Origin: an uncultured bacterium
GTDB lineage: Bacteria; Bacillota_I; Bacilli_A; RFN20; CAG-826
Length of the DNA stretch: 58,222 bases
Direction of reading: 5' to 3'
Assembly (NCBI GenBank): GCA_949290395.1
Contig: CASERQ010000002.1
Coordinates: 72,505-130,726 of the forward strand
The position numbers and the translations under genes were made by a program. Below are positions 51,735 through 58,222 of this stretch, piece after piece. The notes under the pieces are model-generated. The model was not told the origin of the DNA. It made no database searches and saw only the letters and a list, made by a program, of their open reading frames with translations. The stretch's first letter is position 1; every line of letters begins with the position of its first letter.

Positions 51735-52493
51735 ATGAGAAGAAAATTATTACTTGGCAACTGGAAAATGAATAAAACACCAAGCCAAGCTATTGAATTT
51801 GCAAAAGCAAGTAAAGATCTTGGTAAACTTGCACGTTCAAATAGAATTGACATGGGTGTTTGTGTTCCATATATTGATTTAGTTCCTGTCAAAAAAATTA
51901 TTAAAAAGTCTCTTATTGTTGGTGCTGAAAATTGCCACTATGAAGATCATGGCGCATTCACTGGTGAAATTTCAATTCCAATGTTAAAAGAAATTGGAAT
52001 TTCTTGGTGTATTATTGGCCATTCTGAAAGAAGACAATATAATGGCGAAACAAGTGAAACATGTAATAAAAAGATTCTTGCTTTATTAAAGAATGACATG
52101 GTTCCTGTTTATTGCTGTGGAGAATCTTTAGAAACATATAACGAAGGAAAAACAAAAGAATTCGTTAAAGAACAAATTATTACTGGGTTCAAAGATGTTG
52201 CATATGAAGATGCAGCAAAAGTAGTAATTGCTTATGAACCAATTTGGGCTATCGGAACTGGTAAAAATGCTAGTGAAGAAATCGCTGAAGATATTTGTAA
52301 GTTCATAAGAAAAACTATTAAAGATTTATATGATGTCAAAGTCGCTAATAAAGTTAGAATACTTTATGGCGGAAGCGTTAAACCTGCTTCAGTCAAAGGC
52401 TATCTCTCTCAAAAAGATGTTGATGGTGCTTTAGTTGGTGGTGCAAGCTTAGAAGTTGAATCATATAAAGAATTATTAACTTCAATTATTTAA
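51735..52493 (+). CDS. tpiA: Triosephosphate isomerase
   Basis: 252 residues. GNWKMNKT at 9-16, the catalytic His in IIGHSERR, the catalytic Glu in VIAYEPIWAIGTGK and the phosphate loop YGGSVKP are all present. It interconverts DHAP and G3P. It closes the gapA-pgk-tpiA operon with a strong terminator behind. Confidence 0.98.
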   Translation: MRRKLLLGNWKMNKTPSQAIEFAKASKDLGKLARSNRIDMGVCVPYIDLVPVKKIIKKSLIVGAENCHYEDHGAFTGEISIPMLKEIGISWCIIGHSERRQYNGETSETCNKKILALLKNDMVPVYCCGESLETYNEGKTKEFVKEQIITGFKDVAYEDAAKVVIAYEPIWAIGTGKNASEEIAEDICKFIRKTIKDLYDVKVANKVRILYGGSVKPASVKGYLSQKDVDGALVGGASLEVESYKELLTSII

Positions 52494-52501
52494 TGACAAA
52501 T

Positions 52502-52540
52502 AACAACTCACTCTTTTTGAGTGAGTTGTTTGCTTTTTGT
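52502..52540 (+). terminator. Terminator of the gapA-pgk-tpiA operon
   Basis: AACAACTCACTC (52502-52513) pairs perfectly with GAGTGAGTTGTT (52519-52530) around T5, followed by TGCTTTTTG. Confidence 0.92.
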
Positions 52541-52548
52541 TAAAAAAG

Positions 52549-52665
52549 TTCGCAAATCCTGGCTATTTTTCTTTAAATAACTAAGGTTTGCGAAGTTTAA
52601 TTTGTTTAAAAAATAATTTTGCAAATATTTTCAAACAATTATTAATTCTAATTGTATTAATAATT
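52549..52665. repeat. Two inverted repeats upstream of the Bax-inhibitor-1 gene
   Basis: TTCGCAAA (52549-52556) is inverted as TTTGCGAA (52587-52594) across 30 bases, with further TCCT/AGG pairing. A second repeat, AATTATTAAT (52637-52646) with ATTAATAATT (52656-52665), lies just before the ribosome binding site. They could be operators or leader structures. Confidence 0.4.
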
Positions 52666-52682
52666 AGAGGTAGGAGAAGAAA

Positions 52683-53486
52683 ATGGAAAATTACGTTCAA
52701 GAAAATGTTACGAGCCAAATTTTCGAATCTAAATCTAGCAAAAGTAAATTCTATAGCCAAATTTTCCTTTATTTTGGTTTAGGAATTTTACTTACTGCAG
52801 TTACTAGTATCTTGGTAAGCGTTGCTTTTAGTCAAATTTGGCCAATGTCAATTATTAGCGATGGAATAGTTTACATCAATGAAGAATCAATGATGGCTTA
52901 CACGGTCATGCTTATTGTAAGTTTTATTGCTCTTTTCGTTTTGTCACTTGTAATTACCTTTAAATCTTTAAAGAATAGCGGATCGCTTGTTGTCCCATAT
53001 GTTTTGTATTCAATTGTTATGGGAATTATGCTTTCAAGTGTATCTTTCTTTGTTGGTGATCTTTATATTATTGGTGAAGCTTTATTAATTACTGCTTTAC
53101 TTTTCTTAGGAATGTGTGGTGTTGGTTATTTAACTCACAATAAACTTGCAACATGGGCTAAAGTCATGATTGGCTTATCAATATTTGTAGTTTTATTCTG
53201 TCTTTTAAATTTTGTTTTAATTCCATTTACGATTTTTGGCGGAAATTATGTAGCTTTTGAAGCTTCAATGTGGATTTATATGCTAACAGAAGTTATAGTT
53301 TTTGCTTTATTCCTTGTTTTAACAGCTGTTGATATGGCTAGAATTAGAAAAATTGCTGAAAACGGATCTGGAAGTAAAAATATTGCTTTATATTGTGCAT
53401 TAAATTTATATTGTGACTTCATTAACTTATTTATCTACGTTTTAAGAATTCTAATCCTTCTTGTCGGTAGCAGTAGAAATAATTAA
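52683..53486 (+). CDS. Bax inhibitor-1/YccA family membrane protein
   Basis: 267 residues with about seven membrane helices and the C-terminal signature NLYCDFINLFIYVLRIL. Start is supported by GGTAGGAG. Bacterial members form pH-sensitive calcium-leak or stress-related membrane proteins; YccA also interacts with FtsH. Single gene with terminators on both sides. Function in this cell is inferred only from the family. Confidence 0.85.
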   Translation: MENYVQENVTSQIFESKSSKSKFYSQIFLYFGLGILLTAVTSILVSVAFSQIWPMSIISDGIVYINEESMMAYTVMLIVSFIALFVLSLVITFKSLKNSGSLVVPYVLYSIVMGIMLSSVSFFVGDLYIIGEALLITALLFLGMCGVGYLTHNKLATWAKVMIGLSIFVVLFCLLNFVLIPFTIFGGNYVAFEASMWIYMLTEVIVFALFLVLTAVDMARIRKIAENGSGSKNIALYCALNLYCDFINLFIYVLRILILLVGSSRNN

Positions 53487-53513
53487 GTTTGATATTAAAG
53501 ATAAAAAAGAATA

Positions 53514-53549
53514 AAAAAATAAGATTTCGAAGAGAAATCTTATTTTTTC
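53514..53549. terminator. Bidirectional terminator between the BI-1 gene and rarA
   Basis: AAGATTTC (53521-53528) pairs with GAAATCTT (53534-53541) with A/T extensions on both sides; the rarA stop overlaps the stem. Confidence 0.85.
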
Positions 53550-54817
53550 TTATATAATTCTTTTATTTTCTTTATATCTTTACTTCTAAAGGTGCTTAGA
53601 TATTTCTTGTATTGTTCATTTAAAAATTTTTCATAACTTGATTCAGCATGCGGATTCATTATAAAGAATTTAGTGTTTTTGATTATATCTGGAAGATATT
53701 GTAGATGTGGCCAAACTTCAGGCATATCATAAGGATATTTTTCGTCTTCTGAAACGTTAACTGGCGTATATCTTAAATAGTCTAATACATCGATTGGTAA
53801 ATCTTGGTTTTTTTCCATAGCTTTTGCCATTGCTAAATATGCTTGCTTGGATTTTGGAGATAACGCTAAATCAACAATTGCAACTGAAATAGGGATTATA
53901 GCTTCAGGCAATCCGACTTCATAAGCAGATTCAATCGCGATTTTGGTTCTCATACACGCTTGAGGATTTGCTATTCCTATGTCTTCATAAGCTGTAACTA
54001 AAAGTCTTCTTGTTAAAGAATCAAGATCGCCGGCGGCAAGTAATCTAGAAGCGTAAAAAATAGCAGCATTCACATCGCTTCCTCTAATTGACTTTTGAAG
54101 TGCACTTACCGCGTCATAATGTCCATCTTCATCGTTATCAATTCCTGAATTTGGAACCTTTATAATGGATTTAACCTTATCTAAAGTTACATTTTCATCT
54201 TTATATGTAAAAGAGATAATTTCTAGGTAGTTTAACGCGAAACGAAAATCTCCATTAGATTGTCTTGCAATATATCTAATAGCTTCATCATCAATTTTTA
54301 ACTTATTATCTAAGCCATTTGGAGAGGCAATTGCTCTTTTTATACCTTCTTGGAGTTCATTTAAGTTTAATTTTTTAACTTCAAGTAAATGACAACGACT
54401 TCTTATAGCTTTATTAATTGAGATATAAGGGTTAGCGGTTGTTGCACCAATTAAATATACTGTTCCATCTTCAAGTGCTGGAAGAAGTATATCTTGTTTA
54501 TCTTTATTTAATCGATGAATCTCATCAATAATAAGAATTGGACATTCATAATTTTTGCTTTGCTCAATGGCATCGACTAGGTCCTTTTTGTTAGAACTTG
54601 TTGCGTTAATTTTGAAGTATTTTGCGTGCATTTCATTAGCGTAACATTCAGCAATTGTTGTTTTTCCAGTTCCTGGTTCACCAAAAAGAATAAAAGAAAA
54701 AGGAGTTTTATTTTCAACACTTTTTCTTAAAAAACCATTTTCTCCTACTAAATCTTTTTGACCAATTACATCATCTAATTTTGTAGGTCTTAATCTAAAT
54801 GCCAAAGGTCTTTTCAT
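53540..54817 (-). CDS. rarA: Replication-associated recombination protein RarA (MgsA)
   Basis: 425 residues from the ATG at 54817, before PLAFRLRPTKLDDVIGQ; an upstream in-frame ATG would lie before the -10 box. Walker A is GEPGTGKTT, Walker B ILIIDEIHR, sensor 1 LIGATTANP. The C-terminal tetramerisation domain is present (RGSDVNAAIFYASRLLAAGD and YLRYTPVNVSEDEKYPYD). It is an AAA+ ATPase acting at stalled forks. A TATAAT box ends 9 bases before the ATG, leaving almost no leader. Confidence 0.95.
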   Translation of the reverse strand: MKRPLAFRLRPTKLDDVIGQKDLVGENGFLRKSVENKTPFSFILFGEPGTGKTTIAECYANEMHAKYFKINATSSNKKDLVDAIEQSKNYECPILIIDEIHRLNKDKQDILLPALEDGTVYLIGATTANPYISINKAIRSRCHLLEVKKLNLNELQEGIKRAIASPNGLDNKLKIDDEAIRYIARQSNGDFRFALNYLEIISFTYKDENVTLDKVKSIIKVPNSGIDNDEDGHYDAVSALQKSIRGSDVNAAIFYASRLLAAGDLDSLTRRLLVTAYEDIGIANPQACMRTKIAIESAYEVGLPEAIIPISVAIVDLALSPKSKQAYLAMAKAMEKNQDLPIDVLDYLRYTPVNVSEDEKYPYDMPEVWPHLQYLPDIIKNTKFFIMNPHAESSYEKFLNEQYKKYLSTFRSKDIKKIKELYKKK

Positions 54818-54826
54818 AATAAACAA

Positions 54827-54859
54827 ATTATACACATTTAAAATGCTATTTTATATAAT
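54827..54859. promoter_or_regulatory. Overlapping divergent promoters of rarA and dtd
   Basis: Plus strand: TACACA (54831-54836), 17-base spacer, TATAAT (54854-54859), then 7 bases to the dtd ATG at 54867. Minus strand: TATAAT (54832-54827), then 9 bases to the rarA ATG. The rarA -10 overlaps the dtd -35, so the two promoters compete for the same DNA. Both messages would be leaderless or nearly so. Confidence 0.6.
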
Positions 54860-54866
54860 TATGTTT

Positions 54867-55319
54867 ATGAAAGTCGTACTACAAGTTGTTCAAAAAGCCA
54901 GCGTAGAAATCGATAAAAAATTGGTTTCTCAGATTGATAAAGGCTATTTATTGCTTGTATCTTTTACGCAAGGAGATAGTGAAGATATTGCAATGAAAAT
55001 GGTTGAAAAAATTTCCAAGTTACGTGTATTTTTAGATGAAAATGGTAAAACAAATTTATCAATTTTTGATGTTAATGGTGAAGTTTTATCAGTTTCACAA
55101 TTTACTCTTTATGGTAATTTAAGAAAAGGAAATAGACCAAGTTATATTGAAGCTTTAAAAGGTGATGAATCAATTATTTTATATAAGAAATTTAACGAAT
55201 TTCTTAGAGAAAGAAATCTTCATGTAGAGGAAGGTGTATTTGGTACTGATATGAAAGTAAATTTAATTAATGATGGTCCATACACTCTTGTTTTAGATAG
55301 TAAGGAATTAGGTTTTTAA
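54867..55319 (+). CDS. dtd: D-aminoacyl-tRNA deacylase
   Basis: 150 residues from the ATG at 54867 (KVVLQVVQKASVEI); an in-frame ATG 24 bases upstream precedes the -10 box and is unlikely. SQFTLYGNLRKGNRPSY and the Gly-cisPro loop NDGPYTLVLD (usual GPVT) are present. It clears D-amino acids and mischarged Gly from tRNA. It lies 2 bases before mnmA. Leaderless by promoter position. Confidence 0.93.
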   Translation: MKVVLQVVQKASVEIDKKLVSQIDKGYLLLVSFTQGDSEDIAMKMVEKISKLRVFLDENGKTNLSIFDVNGEVLSVSQFTLYGNLRKGNRPSYIEALKGDESIILYKKFNEFLRERNLHVEEGVFGTDMKVNLINDGPYTLVLDSKELGF

Positions 55320-55321
55320 TC

Positions 55322-56452
55322 ATGAAAATAATGGTTGGTTTAAGTGGTGGCGTTGATAGTGCTGTCGCCGCATATTTATTAAAAAAACAAGGTCATGAAG
55401 TTATTTGCTGTTTCATGAGAAATTGGGATTCAATGGCAAATAATGATTATTTAGGAAACCCTACTGTCGATGATGATATCTGTCCTCAAGAAAAAGATTA
55501 TCAAGATGCTGTTGAAGTGGCAAAAAAATTAGGTCTACCACTTCAAAGAGTAGATTACGTTAAAGAATATTGGGACAATGTTTTTTCTTATTTTTTAGAT
55601 GAATATAGCAAAGGCAGAACTCCAAATCCTGATGTTTTTTGTAACAAATACATTAAGTTTGGCCCTTTTTTAGAACACGCAAAAAAAGAAGGATGCGACA
55701 TGATTGCCATGGGGCATTATGCTAAAAGAGTTGATAAAGATGGAAAATCATATTTATTAAAAGCAAAAGATTTAAATAAAGATCAATCATATTTTTTAAG
55801 CCAAATCTCATCTTATCAATTATCAAGTTGTCTTTTTCCGCTAGGCGATATAACAAAAGAAGAAGTAAGAAAAATAGCACACGAACTTAATTTGAGCAGC
55901 GTTCAAGACAAAAAAGATTCAACTGGAGTATGTTTTATTGGTGAAAGAAACTTTAAAGAATTCTTAAAAAATTATATTCCTGCTAATAGAGGGGATATCG
56001 TAGATATCGATACAAACGAAGTTATCGGACATCATGAAGGTGTAATTTATTACACAATTGGACAAAGAAAAGGACTTGGAATTGGCGGCATTAAAGGACT
56101 TCCAACAAATGGTCGGTTTGTTTGCAAAAAAGATGTTGCTAATAACATTTTATATGTTGGAAGTGGCAGTGAAGATAAGCATCTTTTCAGTGATTCTTGT
56201 ATTGTTGATAATATTAACTTGTTCAACGGAAAAATCGAAGACGGAACACATATTAATGTCAAATTTAGATATCGTCAAAAAGATCAAGGAGTAACTCTTT
56301 ATAATATTGAAGACAATAAAATAAGACTTGTTTTTGATGAAAAATATAAGGCTGTCACACCTGGACAAATCTGTGTTTTTTATGATGGAGATGTTTGCTT
56401 AGGTGGCGGAATCATCGATAAGGTTTTTATCAATAACAAACAAATTAACTAA
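55322..56452 (+). CDS. mnmA: tRNA-specific 2-thiouridylase
   Basis: 376 residues. PP-loop GLSGGVDSAV at 6-15, catalytic C107 in NPDVFCNKYIKF and C204 in STGVCFIGER are the two active Cys of MnmA. It makes s2U34 in Lys, Glu and Gln tRNAs, taking sulfur from a desulfurase such as SufS in this window. MnmG modifies the same base at C5. Confidence 0.96.
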   Translation: MKIMVGLSGGVDSAVAAYLLKKQGHEVICCFMRNWDSMANNDYLGNPTVDDDICPQEKDYQDAVEVAKKLGLPLQRVDYVKEYWDNVFSYFLDEYSKGRTPNPDVFCNKYIKFGPFLEHAKKEGCDMIAMGHYAKRVDKDGKSYLLKAKDLNKDQSYFLSQISSYQLSSCLFPLGDITKEEVRKIAHELNLSSVQDKKDSTGVCFIGERNFKEFLKNYIPANRGDIVDIDTNEVIGHHEGVIYYTIGQRKGLGIGGIKGLPTNGRFVCKKDVANNILYVGSGSEDKHLFSDSCIVDNINLFNGKIEDGTHINVKFRYRQKDQGVTLYNIEDNKIRLVFDEKYKAVTPGQICVFYDGDVCLGGGIIDKVFINNKQIN

Positions 56453-56497
56453 AAAGTTCTTTTTGGAATAAAATCACTCTAACAAAAATTAATAAGA

Positions 56498-56526
56498 TAT
56501 TAGACGCAGTCTAATAGTTTTTTTCG
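56498..56526 (+). terminator. Terminator of dtd-mnmA
   Basis: TATTAGAC (56498-56505) pairs with GTCTAATA (56509-56516) around a 3-base loop, then G and T7. Confidence 0.88.
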
Positions 56527-56630
56527 AACATTTTTTCTTCAATTTCTAACTTTAGGAAAGATAAAAACTTTTTATTTTTATTTGAAAACCTGCAAATCTT
56601 TGATAAAATTTAGTAAAAGGGAGAAAGATT

Positions 56631-57203
56631 ATGGCAAAAAAGAAAAAGTCAAGTTTTTTAAGCAACCTTATTTGGTGGGTGTTGATTTTAGGGTTCGTTG
56701 TTGTGGGGGCTATACTTTTTATTAGTTTACTTCCAAGCACAGGTATATCTATTAATTATAGTATGGAGCTTCTTGGTAAAACATTTGCTTATAGCATTTC
56801 CATTATTGGTTTTCCTGCTTTATTTGGCGGGGAAGTTACAAACTTTGCTTTTACAAGGAATGGAGAAACATTAAATCTTACTGACCTCCCAGTTGGATCT
56901 GATTATGCATTTAACGCATGGGTTTTCGTTGGTATTTTATTAGTTTTAGTTGGGACAATAGTAGCTCTTTTATTCTTTAAAAAGAAAACAGTCTCTTTAA
57001 TTTGCGCTTTATTAATAATTGTTGGTGCTGTTTTCCTTTGCACAGACGGATTTATGTTCCCGATTGTAAATTCTGAAACTCTTGGTGATTTAAGAGAAAT
57101 TGAAGGTGTTAGTTTCTTAGATCTCCCAAGTTTAATGTTTGGAATATTTAGTGGGGTCGCTGGATTAATCACATTAGGACACGCACTCACAATTAAAAAA
57201 TAA
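56631..57203 (+). CDS. Multi-pass membrane protein of unknown function
   Basis: 190 residues with GGGAG before the ATG. The basic N-terminus MAKKKKSS is followed by about four to five membrane helices (13-33, 50-66 weaker, 93-113, 119-141, 166-187). No family is recognised. It is a single gene flanked by terminators. Confidence 0.6.
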   Translation: MAKKKKSSFLSNLIWWVLILGFVVVGAILFISLLPSTGISINYSMELLGKTFAYSISIIGFPALFGGEVTNFAFTRNGETLNLTDLPVGSDYAFNAWVFVGILLVLVGTIVALLFFKKKTVSLICALLIIVGAVFLCTDGFMFPIVNSETLGDLREIEGVSFLDLPSLMFGIFSGVAGLITLGHALTIKK

Positions 57204-57220
57204 TTTTTAGATTCGATAAT

Positions 57221-57270
57221 AAGGTCCAAAAGAGATTTTAAAGTTCCCTTTTGGACCTTTTAGTTTTTCT
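57221..57270 (+). terminator. Terminator after the membrane protein gene
   Basis: AAGGTCCAAAAG (57221-57232) pairs perfectly with CTTTTGGACCTT (57248-57259), 15-base loop, then TTAGTTTTT. Confidence 0.9.
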
Positions 57271-57298
57271 TTACATTTATGTTCTAAAAATATATATT
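57270..57298 (+). promoter_or_regulatory. Promoter of the alaS T-box transcript
   Basis: TTTACA (57270-57275), 17-base spacer, TATATT (57293-57298); start near 57305. Confidence 0.65.
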
Positions 57299-57304
57299 TT
57301 TAGA

Positions 57305-57488
57305 GGAAAGAAATTAAAGAGAAACTTTTTTAGAGAGATGCAGTTTGGTGCGATGCATTAAAGTTTAATTTAATTAGCCACTCCAAATTTTATAAATTAA
57401 CAAGTAATTAAGTGCTTAACGTAAGTTAAGAAATAGGATGGTACCGCGATAAATTCGTTCCTAGTATTTCTAGGATTTTTTTATTTTT
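57305..57488 (+). promoter_or_regulatory. T-box riboswitch controlling alaS
   Basis: The conserved T-box AGGATGGTACCGCG is at 57435-57448. Upstream, a short stem I is framed by AAACTTT/AAAGTTT with AGAGAG and the GGTGCGA loop at 57350-57356. The terminator is TCCTAG (57459-57464) with CTAGGA (57470-57475) and T7. The alternative antiterminator pairs TAGGA (57434-57438) with TCCTA (57459-57463). A GCA triplet in the stem I region is a plausible Ala specifier (inferred). Uncharged tRNA-Ala should turn alaS on. Confidence 0.92.
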
Positions 57489-57501
57489 AAAGGAGTATTT
57501 T

Positions 57502-58222
57502 ATGAAATATCTAACTAGTCAACAAGTAAGAGAAACATGGCTCAACTTTTTTAAAGAAAGAGGACATATGATTGAACCTGGAGCAAGTCTTGTTCCACAT
57601 AATGACCCATCTTTATTATGGATTAACGCTGGTGTTGCTGCTTTAAAGAAATATTTTGATGGAAGTGCAGTACCAGATTCAAAAAGAATAACTAACGTTC
57701 AAAAATGTATTAGAACAAATGATATTGATAACGTCGGAAGAACTGCTAGACACCATACTTTTTTTGAAATGCTTGGTAACTTTTCAATTGGTGATTATTT
57801 TAGAAAAGAAATCGTAAAATGGGCTTATGAAATTTTAACTAGTGATAAATATTTTGGAATGGACAAAGATAAACTCTATGTTACTTACCATCCAAGCGAC
57901 CTAGAAACACGTGAATTATGGATTAAAGAAGGAATGGATCCAGAACACTTAATTCCATTAGAAGGAAATTTCTGGCAGATTGGTGAAGGTCCATGCGGTC
58001 CAAATACAGAAGTTTTCTTTGATCGTGGAGAAAAATGGGATCCTGAACATAAGGGTGTTGATCTATTAAGAAATGATTTAGAAAATGACCGTTATATTGA
58101 GATTTGGGGCATTGTTTTCTCTCAATTTAATGCTGTCAATGGCGTAAAAAGAGAAGATTATAAAGAATTACCTCATAAAAACATTGATACAGGCGCTGGG
58201 CTTGAGAGAATATGCTGTGTTT
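57502..58222 (+). CDS. alaS: Alanyl-tRNA synthetase, 5' part (runs off the right edge)
   Basis: 240 codons in the window, start with AAGGAG upstream. [65 protein letters not shown] and [14 protein letters not shown] are the class II catalytic-domain text of AlaRS. The editing and C-terminal domains lie outside. Controlled by the T-box in front of it. Confidence 0.97.
   Translation, partial: MKYLTSQQVRETWLNFFKERGHMIEPGASLVPHNDPSLLWINAGVAALKKYFDGSAVPDSKRITNVQKCIRTNDIDNVGRTARHHTFFEMLGNFSIGDYFRKEIVKWAYEILTSDKYFGMDKDKLYVTYHPSDLETRELWIKEGMDPEHLIPLEGNFWQIGEGPCGPNTEVFFDRGEKWDPEHKGVDLLRNDLENDRYIEIWGIVFSQFNAVNGVKREDYKELPHKNIDTGAGLERICCV

Noticed and set aside
1-58222. CRISPR arrays, insertion sequences, prophage or defence islands
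   Set aside because: No regularly spaced repeats, transposase or integrase text, terminal inverted repeats or defence genes were seen; nearly all genes are conserved housekeeping genes.

Overview
The window is AT-rich, densely packed bacterial chromosome. Gene families, gene order and base composition point to an uncultured low-GC Bacillota, a reduced Bacilli relative near the Erysipelotrichales, RF39/RFN20 or Acholeplasma side (inference). TGA is used as a stop (for example the ends of sipW, rsmG and the YlbF-family gene) and TGG as Trp, so the genetic code is standard and not the Mycoplasma code. I see no insertion sequence, prophage, CRISPR array, tRNA or 16S/23S rRNA gene. The window holds about 51 protein genes. 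One is a 59-residue ferredoxin and the first and last genes are cut by the window edges. It also holds RNase P RNA, an FMN riboswitch, an alanyl T-box, and one or two unidentified small-RNA or leader elements.

Layout. 1-4700: tail of a secreted endonuclease I, then a SipW-type secretion module (803-residue surface protein, 62-residue acidic secreted microprotein, Ser-His signal peptidase). 4896-11360: membrane XRE regulator, PPi-phosphofructokinase, class I ribonucleotide reductase nrdAB, an orphan promoter-RNA-terminator unit, and uridine kinase. 11611-16210: DegV protein and the conserved cmk-der-gpsA-hup block. 16258-20190: short CCA-transferase-like gene, dnaD-nth, recU and a DEDDh exonuclease on the other strand, then gpsB-rnpB. 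20215-29750: pgsA-cinA-recA-rny-ymdB-miaB-ylbF-miaA-tcdA-fhs, joining RNA decay with tRNA position-37 modification. 29902-34400: LPG-synthase-TM-type membrane protein, GT4 lipid glycosyltransferase, recX, yhaM. 34442-38875 (minus): hit plus two large lipoproteins, one a PrsA-type foldase. 39266-48091: complete sufCDSUB operon running into mnmG-rsmG-parA-parB. 48117-53486: FMN-riboswitch ribU, ferredoxin, gapA-pgk-tpiA, Bax-inhibitor-1 protein. 53540-58222: rarA, dtd, mnmA, a membrane protein, T-box and alaS.

Functional themes. The Suf system can supply Fe-S clusters to MiaB and Nth and sulfur for MnmA, linking the suf block to the tRNA modification genes (miaA, miaB, tcdA, mnmA, mnmG). Glycolysis appears PPi-linked at the phosphofructokinase step, with gapA-pgk-tpiA in a run. 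Several genes have sigma-A -10 boxes ending only 6-7 bases before the start codon and no Shine-Dalgarno sequence, which suggests leaderless mRNAs. The least explained parts are the SipW microprotein module, the 150-nt RNA at 10592-10740, the half-length CCA transferase and the paired giant lipoproteins.
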